Source: Atherinomorus stipes
Lineage: Eukaryota > Chordata > Actinopteri > Atheriniformes > Atherinidae
Assembly (NCBI GenBank): GCA_023101725.1
Contig: JALJCO010012924.1
Span: forward strand, 248,001-312,000
Length of the DNA: 64,000 nucleotides
Reading direction: 5' to 3'
How positions within the stretch are numbered: the stretch's first letter is position 1; each line of letters opens with the position of its first letter. Below the pieces are notes generated by a model. It had not been told where the DNA came from. It saw nothing but the letters and a program-made list of their open reading frames with translations, and did not search any database. Positions 45,984 to 58,100 of the stretch are shown here, one piece after another. The translations under genes and the position numbers were made by a program.

Positions 45984-46193
45984 CACTTGCAGAGAGGGAC
46001 TCTCAGATGAAGGTGCTGTTAGGGACGTATGCTGTTGAGATAGATGCCTCCTCCCTGCTCGTGAGTAAATTTAGTTGCATGGATTGAATTAGTCTGATCT
46101 GTGGTGCAGAAAGTGGTGTTTACTGTAATGCTAAATTGGACCAATTTAGGATTTTAATGTCTTTACTTTCAGGGCAGGGTGCTGTCCTGTGGG

Positions 46194-49100
46194 ATGGATG
46201 ACGGACAAGAGCAGGACCAATATGAGGAGCGTCTAAAGGAAGTTTTTAACAGCTTTGACACCAGCGGCTGTGGCTCTCTGAACCCAGAGGAACTCTCTGA
46301 CCTCTGCCAGTCCCTGCACCTGGATGATGCCACACCGCTCCTCCTCCAGACTCTGCTGCAGAGCCAGGACTGCCTCACTGCCAGGGTAAGATGAATCGGA
46401 GCATTGCATTTTTTTTGTGAATCGTTCCGTCTGATGTGCACATTATCTGTGGCCTTTTCCGGTAAGAGTCCTCTGAATTCACCTTTGTTAGCGGCTCCGG
46501 CTCTCAGGTCCTCATGTCTCCAAGCTTTCTGCTGCTTTGTTCGCCGTCTTGTTGAGGAGAAAATATTCCCCCCATCAGCCCTCATTTTAAGTGTCTATCA
46601 CCAAGACAACCGAGCTGGCTAATCATCATTCACACAAGTGTTTGTTTCAGTGGAAATGCATGAAGCAAGCATGATAGTTATCAGATATGAACACCTGGAC
46701 CTCAGGATGAGTTTACACTTTTAGTCTTCATCACTTGATCCTTTAAGATGACTGATAAGGTTTGTCCAAACTGCTTGCCTCCACGCTTTCACATGGAGTT
46801 TTGTTTGTATATAAGCGTGTGGACAGACGGGTGGCTATTGTCGTGCATGTGTGGGTGGGGTAAATGTTAGGACAGAGGCCAGCGAACTGATTGCCTACCC
46901 ATGGCATCCAACAATAATCTCAAAAACAAGGAAAAGAAAGGCCTTCCTATAGGCGCCAGCCGTCGGCTCTAAAGCACAAAGAAAATCAGCATATTCAGGG
47001 TTAGCAGCTGGTGATTGTTGAAGTGTGACCTCCCTGCTTCTGCTCAGACCCTCCTCCACCCAGACAACCAGGGACACCCGGTCTCCACCCGGCACATGGG
47101 GAATTACACCCTGTCTAAGGAATTTCATGAACTTTCTTCTTCACGTTGCTTGTATTGTCTAAAATCTTTAAATTTTAACAAACACAAAACTATATAAAAT
47201 GTTCTTTTTAAAATTCTTGTTACAGGTTGACTTTGACCAGTTCAAAAATGCACTTATTCTGGTTTTGTCCGCATCCTTCGAGCCGCCTCAAGCTGAAGAG
47301 GAAACCTTACCAAAGCCAGGTGAAGTTGGATAAATATCCTTTTGGATATAAAGAGAAGTGTTTTTAGAATGACCACAGGGTCAAAAGATAAAGGGCATGA
47401 AGTCATGTTAACTTTATCTGTAATATATGACTGTATCAGGTTTAAAGTTAAACTTTGAGTGGAAAAGGAAGCTTTTCTTCAGTCATCCAAGCATGGATGG
47501 TGTCTGTGTAAGCTGAACTAATGGGACGGGCCCAGTGCTGAGTCAGCAGCACATCTACAAACAGAAGCAGAGAGAATGAAAAGGCTCAGATCCAATTAGC
47601 TGTTTGCAGTGTCATGGTTGGGCCACTGGCAAAGCATCATGTTTTATAAAGTTTTTCTTTACAATGTTTTGAAAAAAAGTTTGTGATCATTATCAGAATA
47701 AACAGAATATAGAACATTTATCTTTCCGGTGAAATTCCTTCTGAGTTTGTTCTTTAAACGCTGTTGACACAAAACATAATGACACAAACTGGAGTCATTG
47801 GTTAGTATTTTTAGAGAAGTTGTTTATTTGGAGAAGTAGCTGCTGAGGGCAAATTTTAGTCACTGAGATGTTTTTTTTTTTTTTTTTTTTTTTTTTTTAG
47901 TTCAGTGGTTAAATTTTGTCTCTCTTTTGCAGACAGTGGTATAAAAATATTTTAATTAAGTGCCGTGCAAATAATTCTTGCTTATTTTTCCATGTTATCT
48001 CTTCAGACTCTCCTGAAATCCAGCCCAAGTTTGTGAAGGGCAGCAAGCGTTACGGCCGCCGCTCCACGCCAGAGTTCATAGAGCCCGTTTCAGACTTGTC
48101 CGAAGTTGCAAACGTAAACCCAGCTGATGAGGAGGATTTGGAGGACAACTATGAGTCAGCTGTTCCCAGGAAGCGTGAGGTAAAAGGCTAAGAGTTTTTT
48201 CCAGCATCACTTTGAACCTCCAGACAAACACGGATGCCATTCTTATCACCTCCTGTCCTTGCATGTTCTGCGTTACTTGGCAACCACAGCCATGTTGAGG
48301 CGTTATTCTTAGTTAATCAGCTTAGTGCCATGCAGGTTAGATCCAGAAATGTAATATAGATGCTCCAATGCCAGGTTCACAGGGTATTCTTCTTTACATA
48401 ACCATCCGGTGCGCTGCAAATAACATTTTGAACATAAATACCGATTGAAGCGCCTTAGATCATCAGGACATAACCTGTGTCAGCATAGTCTCACACATGA
48501 CTGTCATGACAGGATGCTGTGTGAAATAAAGTGGATTTGAACTTTGCTCTGACTGTGTATGCAGGCGGTGATGCAGCACTGCATGAAAACATGTTCAGAA
48601 GCTATACAGAGGAATAGGAGCATGTTGTAGTCCTGCTCGGTCTCCATGACACCTCAGAGGGTTGAATGTGGCATGATAAAGCTTCAGGGCTATTCACAGC
48701 TGAGCAGTTTGCATGTCGATCTTCTGAATCCTTTACTTGGATAATCCTGCTCCCCTTGTTGACATGGAATTGTGTCAGGAAGCCTACACTCGCTTTTCCT
48801 GAGTATCCATAGGTGGGAAATGTACAGTAAGACCGGCTCATAATCTCGTTTGAATGAAAATGTTCATAACTCCAGTGCTTAGTTGCAGGCGTCTCCAAAA
48901 GTCTGTTACTGTAGTTAAGTCATCATTTAGTTGTTTTTAGTATTGCAGGAAAAAGATTTTCATTAAGTAATGTACTTATTTTTTAGGATTTCCTCACATC
49001 TTACATGTCTAAGATAGTCGGGTCTGCTCTCGTACTGTCTGCAGTGTTGACCTTCATGTGAAAACATGTGGCATGATAACGTTATTGAAGTCTTGAAAAT

Positions 49101-52100
49101 ATGTCCAACTGTCCACATGCATTCATTTTTATCATGTATGACGCAGCATTTATTGTGCTGTAATGAGAAGTTGAAGACTACAGACATTCCTTTTTAATTG
49201 CTAAAATCTTCTGTTAACTAAATAGTAAATTGAATTTCTTTTAGTTAAATCTGAACCTTTTTTATTACAAGGTTTGTTACCATGTTCATTTATTTTTGTT
49301 ACAAAAAAAGTCTTTATTGGACACCAAACACTGCAGCATTTGTTCTTTGTTGCCAGTTAAAGTCATGCAGTCGTCACTCGGCTGCTTGTCAAATCGCTGT
49401 AGTTGATGCATGGATGAGTTGTTCCAGTTCCGATAGTTAGAGATATAAATGGACTCAGGGTGCATGATCATTTTCGTTGGTTGTGCTGTGGTTAAAGGTG
49501 CAATAATGGGTCCAGCAATTATTTTTTTCTAAAAGCATTGCTTCCATTGGATGGTCAAAGTCCACATCTGAGAAAATGAGAAATCATTTGAATGGGAAGT
49601 AAGGGTATTTGTTGTTATAGATAATTGTCATGTTTTAACATGTGCATCCCCATTTAAAAGGATGAAACTGCTGTGATTACTTTCAAATACAGACCTTTCC
49701 CAGGTTGTATGAACATAGTGCAGCAACGTCACTTGCAGCAAAGAAGAACCTCCATCTATTTAACTATAATAGTGGTCAGCTCTGCATGAGCGTGGATGGT
49801 GATGTGTTGATATTCTGTGTATTGTCTGAGTCTGAAACGCCTGCCAGCCAGTAGACAAACACTGAGACACTGAATTGAAGTGTGTCTTGGTTTTGACTAA
49901 TCTAGGCTGCAACAATGCAGCGACGTCCAGCCTGTGGACCAGCAGATGGGGCTGGGTTGGGGGATGCCACAGAGACGGCAGACCTGTTGTGGGAGGAGGG
50001 TGTATGGACTATGGCTGAGGAACAATGAGCCTGGCTACCCCCTCCCTCCTGGATGCCTACAGTCCATGTATCAAAATGCCACTCGCAGAATCCCATCTGC
50101 TCCTCATTCCCTCACTGTCGGCTTCCCAAACAATGGATTGGCCACTTTGGGACTGGGTCACAGCCCAGTTGGTCACACCCAGCAGAGCCCCACCTCCTTT
50201 AATATTTAACAACAACAAGAAAAGAGGAAAAAAACTTAATTCAAACTTACTTAAGGGCAAAGTTCCTGGATTAAAGGTGAAGTCATATTAAGATCCCTGA
50301 AACTGAAAAGGAAACTTATTTTCCTTCCATTTAGAGCCGCCAACAAAGCTTTGTATTTTTAATTGGATTATCCCCTCCATTTGCATCTAGACTGGACAAT
50401 TCCCAGTTTAAGATATTTGAAAGCACTTATTTTTCTTTAAGAGAGACAACCAAACTAAATGGATTGTTTTTATTGTCTAAATATGGTTGTTTTTGTTTTC
50501 ATCTCCCCACAGCGCTGGAATGCCAACGAAACAAGCCCAGAGGAGTATGAGGCAGAGGGTACGTTTGACTTTCAGTCATTTCAGAGATTTCTCTACTTAT
50601 TAGAGATTTGCTGTTTGTCAGCAAGTTATCCGCTTCCCGTCTGCGCGCAGGTCAAATGCATCTCTGGAACCCCGATGAGCCGAGCACACCCCGGGGCTCC
50701 ATCGCTCCCCTGTCCTCCCGTTTAGAGGAGCGGTTGCGTGACGCTTGTGAGGAATTGGCTATAACGTTGGACGGATGTGCCGGTCACACCGAACTGCTGG
50801 CTCTCTGTGAACATTTGGGCTTAGAGGTGGGATAAATCTGAGTAGAATTGTGTACATTTTCTTTTGCTTAGTGTAAAAAAAAAAAAGAAATATTTGGAAA
50901 TCTCTTCCCTTTTTTTATTTTGGGGCATTTTCCATAGCTTTGTCTTTGCATTTAATATGGCTGTAATGTCCACATCCCTCCACACAGTTTCAAACTTTAC
51001 CAACACTCAAATCCCTCATCATGAAATGATTTAAACCCAGTCTCTCAAACAGAAATTGCTTGTAAATAAATTACTAAAAAAAAACAACTATATTTTCCAG
51101 CTGAGCGGGGATGTTTTGCTGAGTCTCGCCGGCAACGGAGTGATGAATGTTCAGGAGTTTGTATCCAGGGTTGTAAACCACAACAAACCCCCCACACCAT
51201 CTGCCTCCACACCATACAGACAGCTTAAACGGCATCACTCCACTCAGGTACATCTTTTTCAGCTCCACCAGGTTACAAGATTTTGGGTTGCCATTGTATT
51301 AATCAATACGTTTTAATTGGATTCATTAGAAATATAGTGACAAAATGCAAATCATGACATAAAGACTTGATGTAGAAGTAAAGTCTGTTTCATCTCGATT
51401 TGTTCCTCCTGCAGCCGTTTGACGAGGGAGGCCGCAGGATCTCTGTATTAACCAGCACCATTGGGATGCGTCTCTTCTCCATACTTGATGACGGCTCTGG
51501 TTACACTCCAGCTGAACAAATCCTGGATGCCTGGATAGAGGAGGGAATAGAAAACAGTGCCGAGATCTTGCAGGTAGTGTACTCAGCCAACTTTAGTGGC
51601 CATCTTTCTGAACAAATACTGCAATAAGGCTGATGTTTCTTAATTGTTTGGATAACTTTGCAAAAAAGAAGAGTTATCTGGGTGAGAAAATTAAACCATT
51701 GTAAAAAATAAAATGGAATAATAAAAAAAACACTCTTTTTCAGGCTTTGAATTTCGACCTGGATGGAAAACTGAGCCTTGCTGATCTCACCATGGCGCTA
51801 GAAAACGAGTTGCTCGTTACCAAGAACGGGATTCACCAGGCCGCCCTGGCGAGCTTCAAAGCTGAGATCAGATATCTCCTGTGAGTATGAGTCACTAACA
51901 ATGCAGCTCATTTAGATCCTAATCTTTGATTTACTAGATTTGAAGCAATTTTTGAGCTAAGTTTGAAATGAAACCATAAAAACTGCAGTATGGCTGATTT
52001 GATTCCAGTGATGTGCGACTCTTTACAGTTGTTGCTGTTTTTTTTGTCTTGTCAGAGAGCGTGTAGACCAAGAAATCAGAGAGAAAGAGAAAATCAGATC

Positions 52101-55100
52101 TGACCTGGAAAAAGCAGAGAAGCAAAAAACTCAGTTTGCCACAGAAGTGGATGAACATCACTCTGCAATTGAGCACATGAATAACCTCAATCTCAGGTAA
52201 TCCACCACTCTGGTCACCCCATTTGCACTTAAATTGGTTTCTTCTTCAGGTGTCTATAATAAGACATATGTGACTAAAAGGAATCATTAGGTTTATTTTT
52301 AAATGTTTATTTCGTGCCTCTTTTTTTTGTTTTATCACGGTCTGACAACTCTAGATCTAAGCTTGCTTACTGAGGTGGATTTTCAGGATTGAAATTGTAA
52401 AGGATTATAGCTTTCACCAAGGCTAATCTCATTCATTCAGACTACAGCTGATCCTTATTAGTTTTCCATGCTTTTACTTAACATTACAAATGGAAAGTTC
52501 AGTAGTCACCCCTTTGACACACATGCTGAAGTTTTTGGTAACATTTTGTGTTGGTTGTATTTAATCTCTGCAGGAAGCTTGAGAAGGAGCACAAAGAGAA
52601 GGTAGCCGCTGTCCGATCAGAGCTGATGAAGGAGATGGACCAGATCCACCAGCAGGCGGGCCTGCAGCGTGAGGACCTGGAGGCAGAGATCGAGAAGATC
52701 AGACAGGATGAATCTTTTCTCAGAGACCACCTCTCCATCTCAGTGAAGGTACCAGAGCAATCATTGGGTGATGCTTCCATAAAGACGATAACTTATTCAG
52801 AGGGATACTGTGTAACTTTTGGGCACTAGGGGCACTAAACCTGTTACTTCCCACAGGCACCACATCTGTTACAAAACTGAACAGTCTATCCGTGTTTTAG
52901 AATCGTGTTTGTGGACAACTTTGATCAGCTGATAGCAAAGTCATCGAGCCAGAAAGCTAAGCACTCCAGGTCACATGATCCAGTAAGAGACGGATCTGTT
53001 CCTGCTTCTCACCATATTTCATATCATCTGTTTGTTTAAAAAAAAAAAAAAAATGGAAGTGTAATCTATAGCTACGTTAATATGGAGCAGTTTTGATCCG
53101 ATGAAACGCCAATCTTAATTAAAATGCGTCATGTAAACAGTCAGCTAATCCGATCAGCCTCGATCGGAGAGAATTTGCAATCTGACCAGGGAGAAGGTGT
53201 GAGGGGTGGTTTAAACCTTTTTATGATCCGATCAGCAGGAAAAACTGACCATGTAAACACTCATTACGATCATTTCTGTGGAAGTTTGTCTCTGTTGCGT
53301 GACATAGCAGATTCATGGAGAACAGCAGAAGCAAAACAGAATGGAACCGTGGAAGATGCAACATTTTTGTTAGAAACTGAAAGAGTTAAGGATGACTGAG
53401 CATTTTGACGGTCAAAATATTAAAAATTCAAAAATGAAAATCAAACTTCGAGCCATTGCGCATTTCAAAAGCATTACAAATGTATAAATCTCTCCAAGTA
53501 AATTCAACCGATGGGATCACTTTTCCCCCTGTCCATGTAAACACGTCAGCTGGAAGCTGTGATCGGACAGATTTCAGTCAGATAGATGAATTATTTGTCC
53601 ATGAAAACGTGGCTAATGTTGAATTGTGCCCATTTTCAGGAGAACAGGCGTCTTGAAATGGAACTACTGGACAGCACTGAAAAACTAGCAGAGGCACAAA
53701 GTCAAATCACCAAACTTCAGACCAATTTGGACAATGTCATGAAAAACAAGGTAATGCCTTCTTTTTGTAGGATATTTTCCTGCTTTCTGTTTACAGTTTG
53801 ATGTTTTGTAAATGTCACCATGTAGCTTTTTTCTGATTGTTTCTGTTTGGTTGTGTTTTGCATAAACAGACCTTTAACTCAACCTTGTGTGATATGATGC
53901 CATTTCTTTTAGTTTGGGGACCTGGATCCTGGCAGTGCAGACTTCTTAATCCAAGAGGAGCGCATTAAACAACTGCGCAACGGATATGAAGCACAATGCA
54001 GGGTAACTTTAACTTTTTCTCTGTGCAAAAACATGTAGAAACAGACAAACTTTTATGGAGTTGCAAGTTTAACTCCCTCCTATTTAACAGGAACTGCAGG
54101 ATCGTATAGACGAGTTGCAGTCAGAGCTACAGGAGTTCCACTCTTGGACGAACTCTCGAGCCCTGCCACAAAACTCTGTCTGAGGAGCTGGAGAGTAAAA
54201 GTCCCGGTATGGAGTCTGACCCAGGTAGACCTATGAATACAAAAAGCAATCAAATACACCAACATTCTACATGGAAACCAGCAAACTGAGCGTCAGATCT
54301 GAGCCAACTGACGTGTTGACTATTTACAGGTATCGGTTCAGAGGATGTTCAGCCTTTCAGCATGAGCCTGGAGGCGGAGATGATGATGGAGCAGCTAAAG
54401 GAGCAGCATCTTCAGGAAATGGAGGATCTGCGAAACCAGCTTGAAAGCAAGGTTTGTCTGACAGACTCTGTTTTGTAAATGGCTCAATCTATTATAATTC
54501 ATGGAGCCTAATATTCTATTAGAACTGGTTTAGAAGTCCAGACTGGATAAAAATGGTCCAAATTAACATCTCAGTCAGAATAAACGGGCTGAAACCAAAT
54601 GTCAAAGTTTCATTGTTACTTTATCCAGAAGAAAACGAAAAGGTGAATTAAATTAAAACAATATTGGATTTTTTTCCAAGATTTCTGCCAATATTATGGT
54701 AATATTGTTATTGTAACCACAATATCTGAAATCATAACTGTCCTTATTTGTATTTTACAGTTTATAGACTTAGACTTAAACTTAAACGTTTGGTGAGATC
54801 AAATCGAAGAAAAACAACAGTAGAACTCAGGGCTATGTTTAGTAGTGAAAGTAAGAGCATTTCCACATGCACAATGTGAAGGGAACTTAAGGGATTGGGA
54901 CTGAACAGCTGTGTAGCCTTAAAAAAACCACTAATCAGTGAGGCAAACCGGAAAAAAAGGCTTCAATTTGCTAGAGAGCATAAAGATTGGACTCTGGAGC
55001 AATGGAAGAAGATCATGTGGTCTGATGAGACCAGATTTACCCTGTTCCAGAGTGATGGGCGCGTCAGGATTAGAAGAGAGGCAGATAATGCAAGATCTTG

Positions 55101-58100
55101 GTGAAAAATGAATGCAACACTGGAAAGAAAGAAATCTTGTGACATTGTGGAAGCTCATAGAAATAATGCCACAGCGAATGCTGCTGTGATCAAAGCTAAA
55201 GGCGGTCCAGTGAAATATTAGTGTATAACCGTTTTTGGGGGGCAGTGACTGTTTTTTTTTTTTTTTTTGTTTTTTTGGGCCAGGCAGTGTATGAGACAAC
55301 TTACAATTTAGATAAAACAAGGAAAAAGAAATATGTTTAGGTGTTTTTGGTTCAAACTCGTTTAGAATTGTTCTGTCCTCTGTTTTCATTCTTGCTACAG
55401 ATGAATGAATTTGACATATTGATCGAACAGCAGAGGGCATCCCATGAAGACCAGAAAACTGCCCTAACCCTCCGATACCAGCAGGAGGTCCAGGCTTTGA
55501 AGGAGGAGATGGCCAGCGTTCAGAACCATGAACAGGAGCTCCAGAACCAGCTCGAACAAGTGGAGCTGGAGCGGACCTGTATGGAGCAGAAACAGGCCAA
55601 TGAGAGGGAGGAGCTTCAAAACCAGCAAGAAGAGGAAGTGGCAACCCTCAGACAGCAGCTGCTGGAAGCTCACACTCTGGCTGCAGACCTGGAGGAGCAG
55701 CTGAAGACCCTGGAGGCTCAGCAAGGAGAGTCAAATGAAAACCTCACTCAGGTGGAAGAGCTGAGGAACAAACATGCCATGGAGATCAGGAAACTGAAGG
55801 AGGAACAAGAACAACTAGAAGCCAGACTGGTAGAAGAAAGGGAGGAGCTAGAGGAGCAAAAGGCTGAGCTGGAGAGACGGTTATTAGATGACTGGGAAAG
55901 AGAGAGGAAAGTGTTGGTAGAAAGCCATGAAGATGAACTAAAAGCCAAACTAGCGGAGGCAAAGTTGAAGTTTGAGGAGGAGCAAGATGAAGTTGTGAAA
56001 AGGTTGACGGAGCAGTGGCAGAAGGAGAGGACACAGCTGGATGAGCAGCACAGCGAGTCCCTGCAGGTGTTGTTGGAGGAGGAGATGTTGAAGCTAGTCA
56101 GGGAACAAGAGGAGAAGGAGAGCATACTGAGGCAGCAGTGGGAGAGCGAACGAGCTCGGCTTCAGGAGCAGCACGAGAAGGTGCTGCTCGACAGAATGCT
56201 CGATGAAAGGCTGCAGTTACAGGATCAGTTTGAGCAGAGGGAGAAAAGGTTGAGGGAGGAGTGGGAGAAGGAGAGGCTGCAGCTGGAGGAGGACTATGAA
56301 GGGATGGTGCAGGACAGACTGAATGAGGAGAAGGAGAAGCTTGAGGCTGAAAAAGAGGAGGAAGAGAAGAGGATAGAGGGGTTAATAGCAGAGGAGAGGG
56401 CGCGTCTGGAAGAGAGCCATCGAGACGCCATGAAACAGCTGAGCGTGAAACACGCTGAGGAGAGGGACGCACTCGGCGTTGTGTTGGACAAACTGCGAGG
56501 AGACATTGCTCGGGAGAGGTGAGACATGATTGAAAATTCTGTCACACAGATAGTTTGATACTTTTGAGTAGGGATGTTCGATATTGGCTTTTTTTTTTTA
56601 CCGATATCCGATATTGTCAAACTTTTAAATTCTGATATCCAATATCAACCGATATCAATATATGCAGAGAATTGTGAGGTTGTATCTGTCATATTTTGAG
56701 AAATACAACTATACTCTGCTCTGAGAGCAAAGATCCCAAAATAGCCTTAACTCAGCCAGAGGAGTTCATTTTGGACATCTGGCTGCCAGATATCAGATAC
56801 TAGCAGGTATTAGTCAACATGTAGCTAATTATAATGTTTCTGACAACTTGGTACCTTAACCAACAACTTAAAACCCAGATGTATTCTAAGCAGCTTCAAA
56901 GCAAGTCCGTCTGTAGCAGCAGCAGCTGCACTGTAGTCACGACTATAAAAGGAATGCTGGGATATGAAGATCTTCCTGGATAACAGGGACTTTTCTACAT
57001 GCTGGACCGCTGCTAATGGAACAAGATCTTGCAAGTTTTCGATAGTCAAAATATTGGTCTGAAAAAACTGATATAGATTTTTTTCCAATATCACATTTTA
57101 ATGCCGATATCGGCTGATAATATTGATAGGCTGATGTTATGAGGTGCAAGTGCTGGTCTCGCTGCACCCGCCCTGGCCTGGGTGTTCATTAGCGTCTCCA
57201 CCACTCCACCTCCCGGGGACGGGGTTCAGGCGTCACCAATGAGACAAACAGACGCAGTCGTACCGTTGATTGGTGGAGTTTTTATTGTGACCGATGCTCC
57301 CCAACTAGTGTTAGTGCCATCACAGGTTCTCTTGTGATTGATATTGACATCATTTACGATCACTGTTCAGCGATCACCCGCTCACAACCCAGCATATATC
57401 TCTCCCCCCATTCTCAGACCACTACATCTTTATATCAGCTAAGCTCCTTCCCCTCAGCTATATCTGTTCAGGTGGGTTAATTACCCACATCAGACACACC
57501 TGGGGTGGATACACACACATCACATTAAACCCATTGAAATAAAGCCATATCAATCATCAGACAACCACAATAATGAACATCTGTCACAAACATTTTGGGC
57601 CACAATACAGTCAGTTCCTCCTTCATTTTTCTGTACTACTGTCATAAACAAACAATACATGAAAATACAAATATACAGGATAACACAGGAAACATTACAT
57701 AACTCATTCTGGAAACACAGCCCTATCAGGTTTGCACCCCTAATAGTCTGTGGATCAGCCATAAGCTCAGGAGGAGGGGGAGTGACGAGGCCCCTTCGTC
57801 ACAGCCGATAATATCAGACATTCCTATTTTTAATTTAACATCCGGTTGTTTTAAAGTGTACTCAGAAAATATTCTGTAAAATTGCTGCAATTTTAGCATG
57901 ATTTTCAGGTCTAGTAGAGAAAAAATTGTTGAATCATGGACTAAAAACTAAAACAAGCAAACAAAACAGTCATTTCTTCTTTGTTGTACCTCCATTTTTT
58001 ATTTTTTATTTTATTTTATTCTTTTCAAAGCTTGACTTATTCGAGGTTTGATGTCAATACCAGTAAAATATCTGATGGTTTTTGAACCGATATTTTTTAA

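Larger units (their letters stand above)
41697..46172 (+). other. NIN intron 1 (inferred)
   Basis: About 4.5 kb with no supportable coding exon. It contains a hAT-like element at 44035-44502, a decayed GATACC-rich repeat directly before it (about 43975-44034) and a diverged tandem duplication at 45799-45983. The rest shows nothing recognisable. Confidence 0.5.

Noticed and set aside
54931..55644. 237-codon open frame on the minus strand
   Set aside because: It runs antisense across a Tc1 fragment, a poly-T/A tract and the start of a NIN coiled-coil exon. No domain is seen; it is a shadow of other features.
55748..56125. Serine-rich open frames antisense to NIN
   Set aside because: They are complements of Glu/Lys/Gln-rich coiled-coil codons (GAG/CTC bias), which produce Ser/Leu/Pro-rich antisense frames without meaning.
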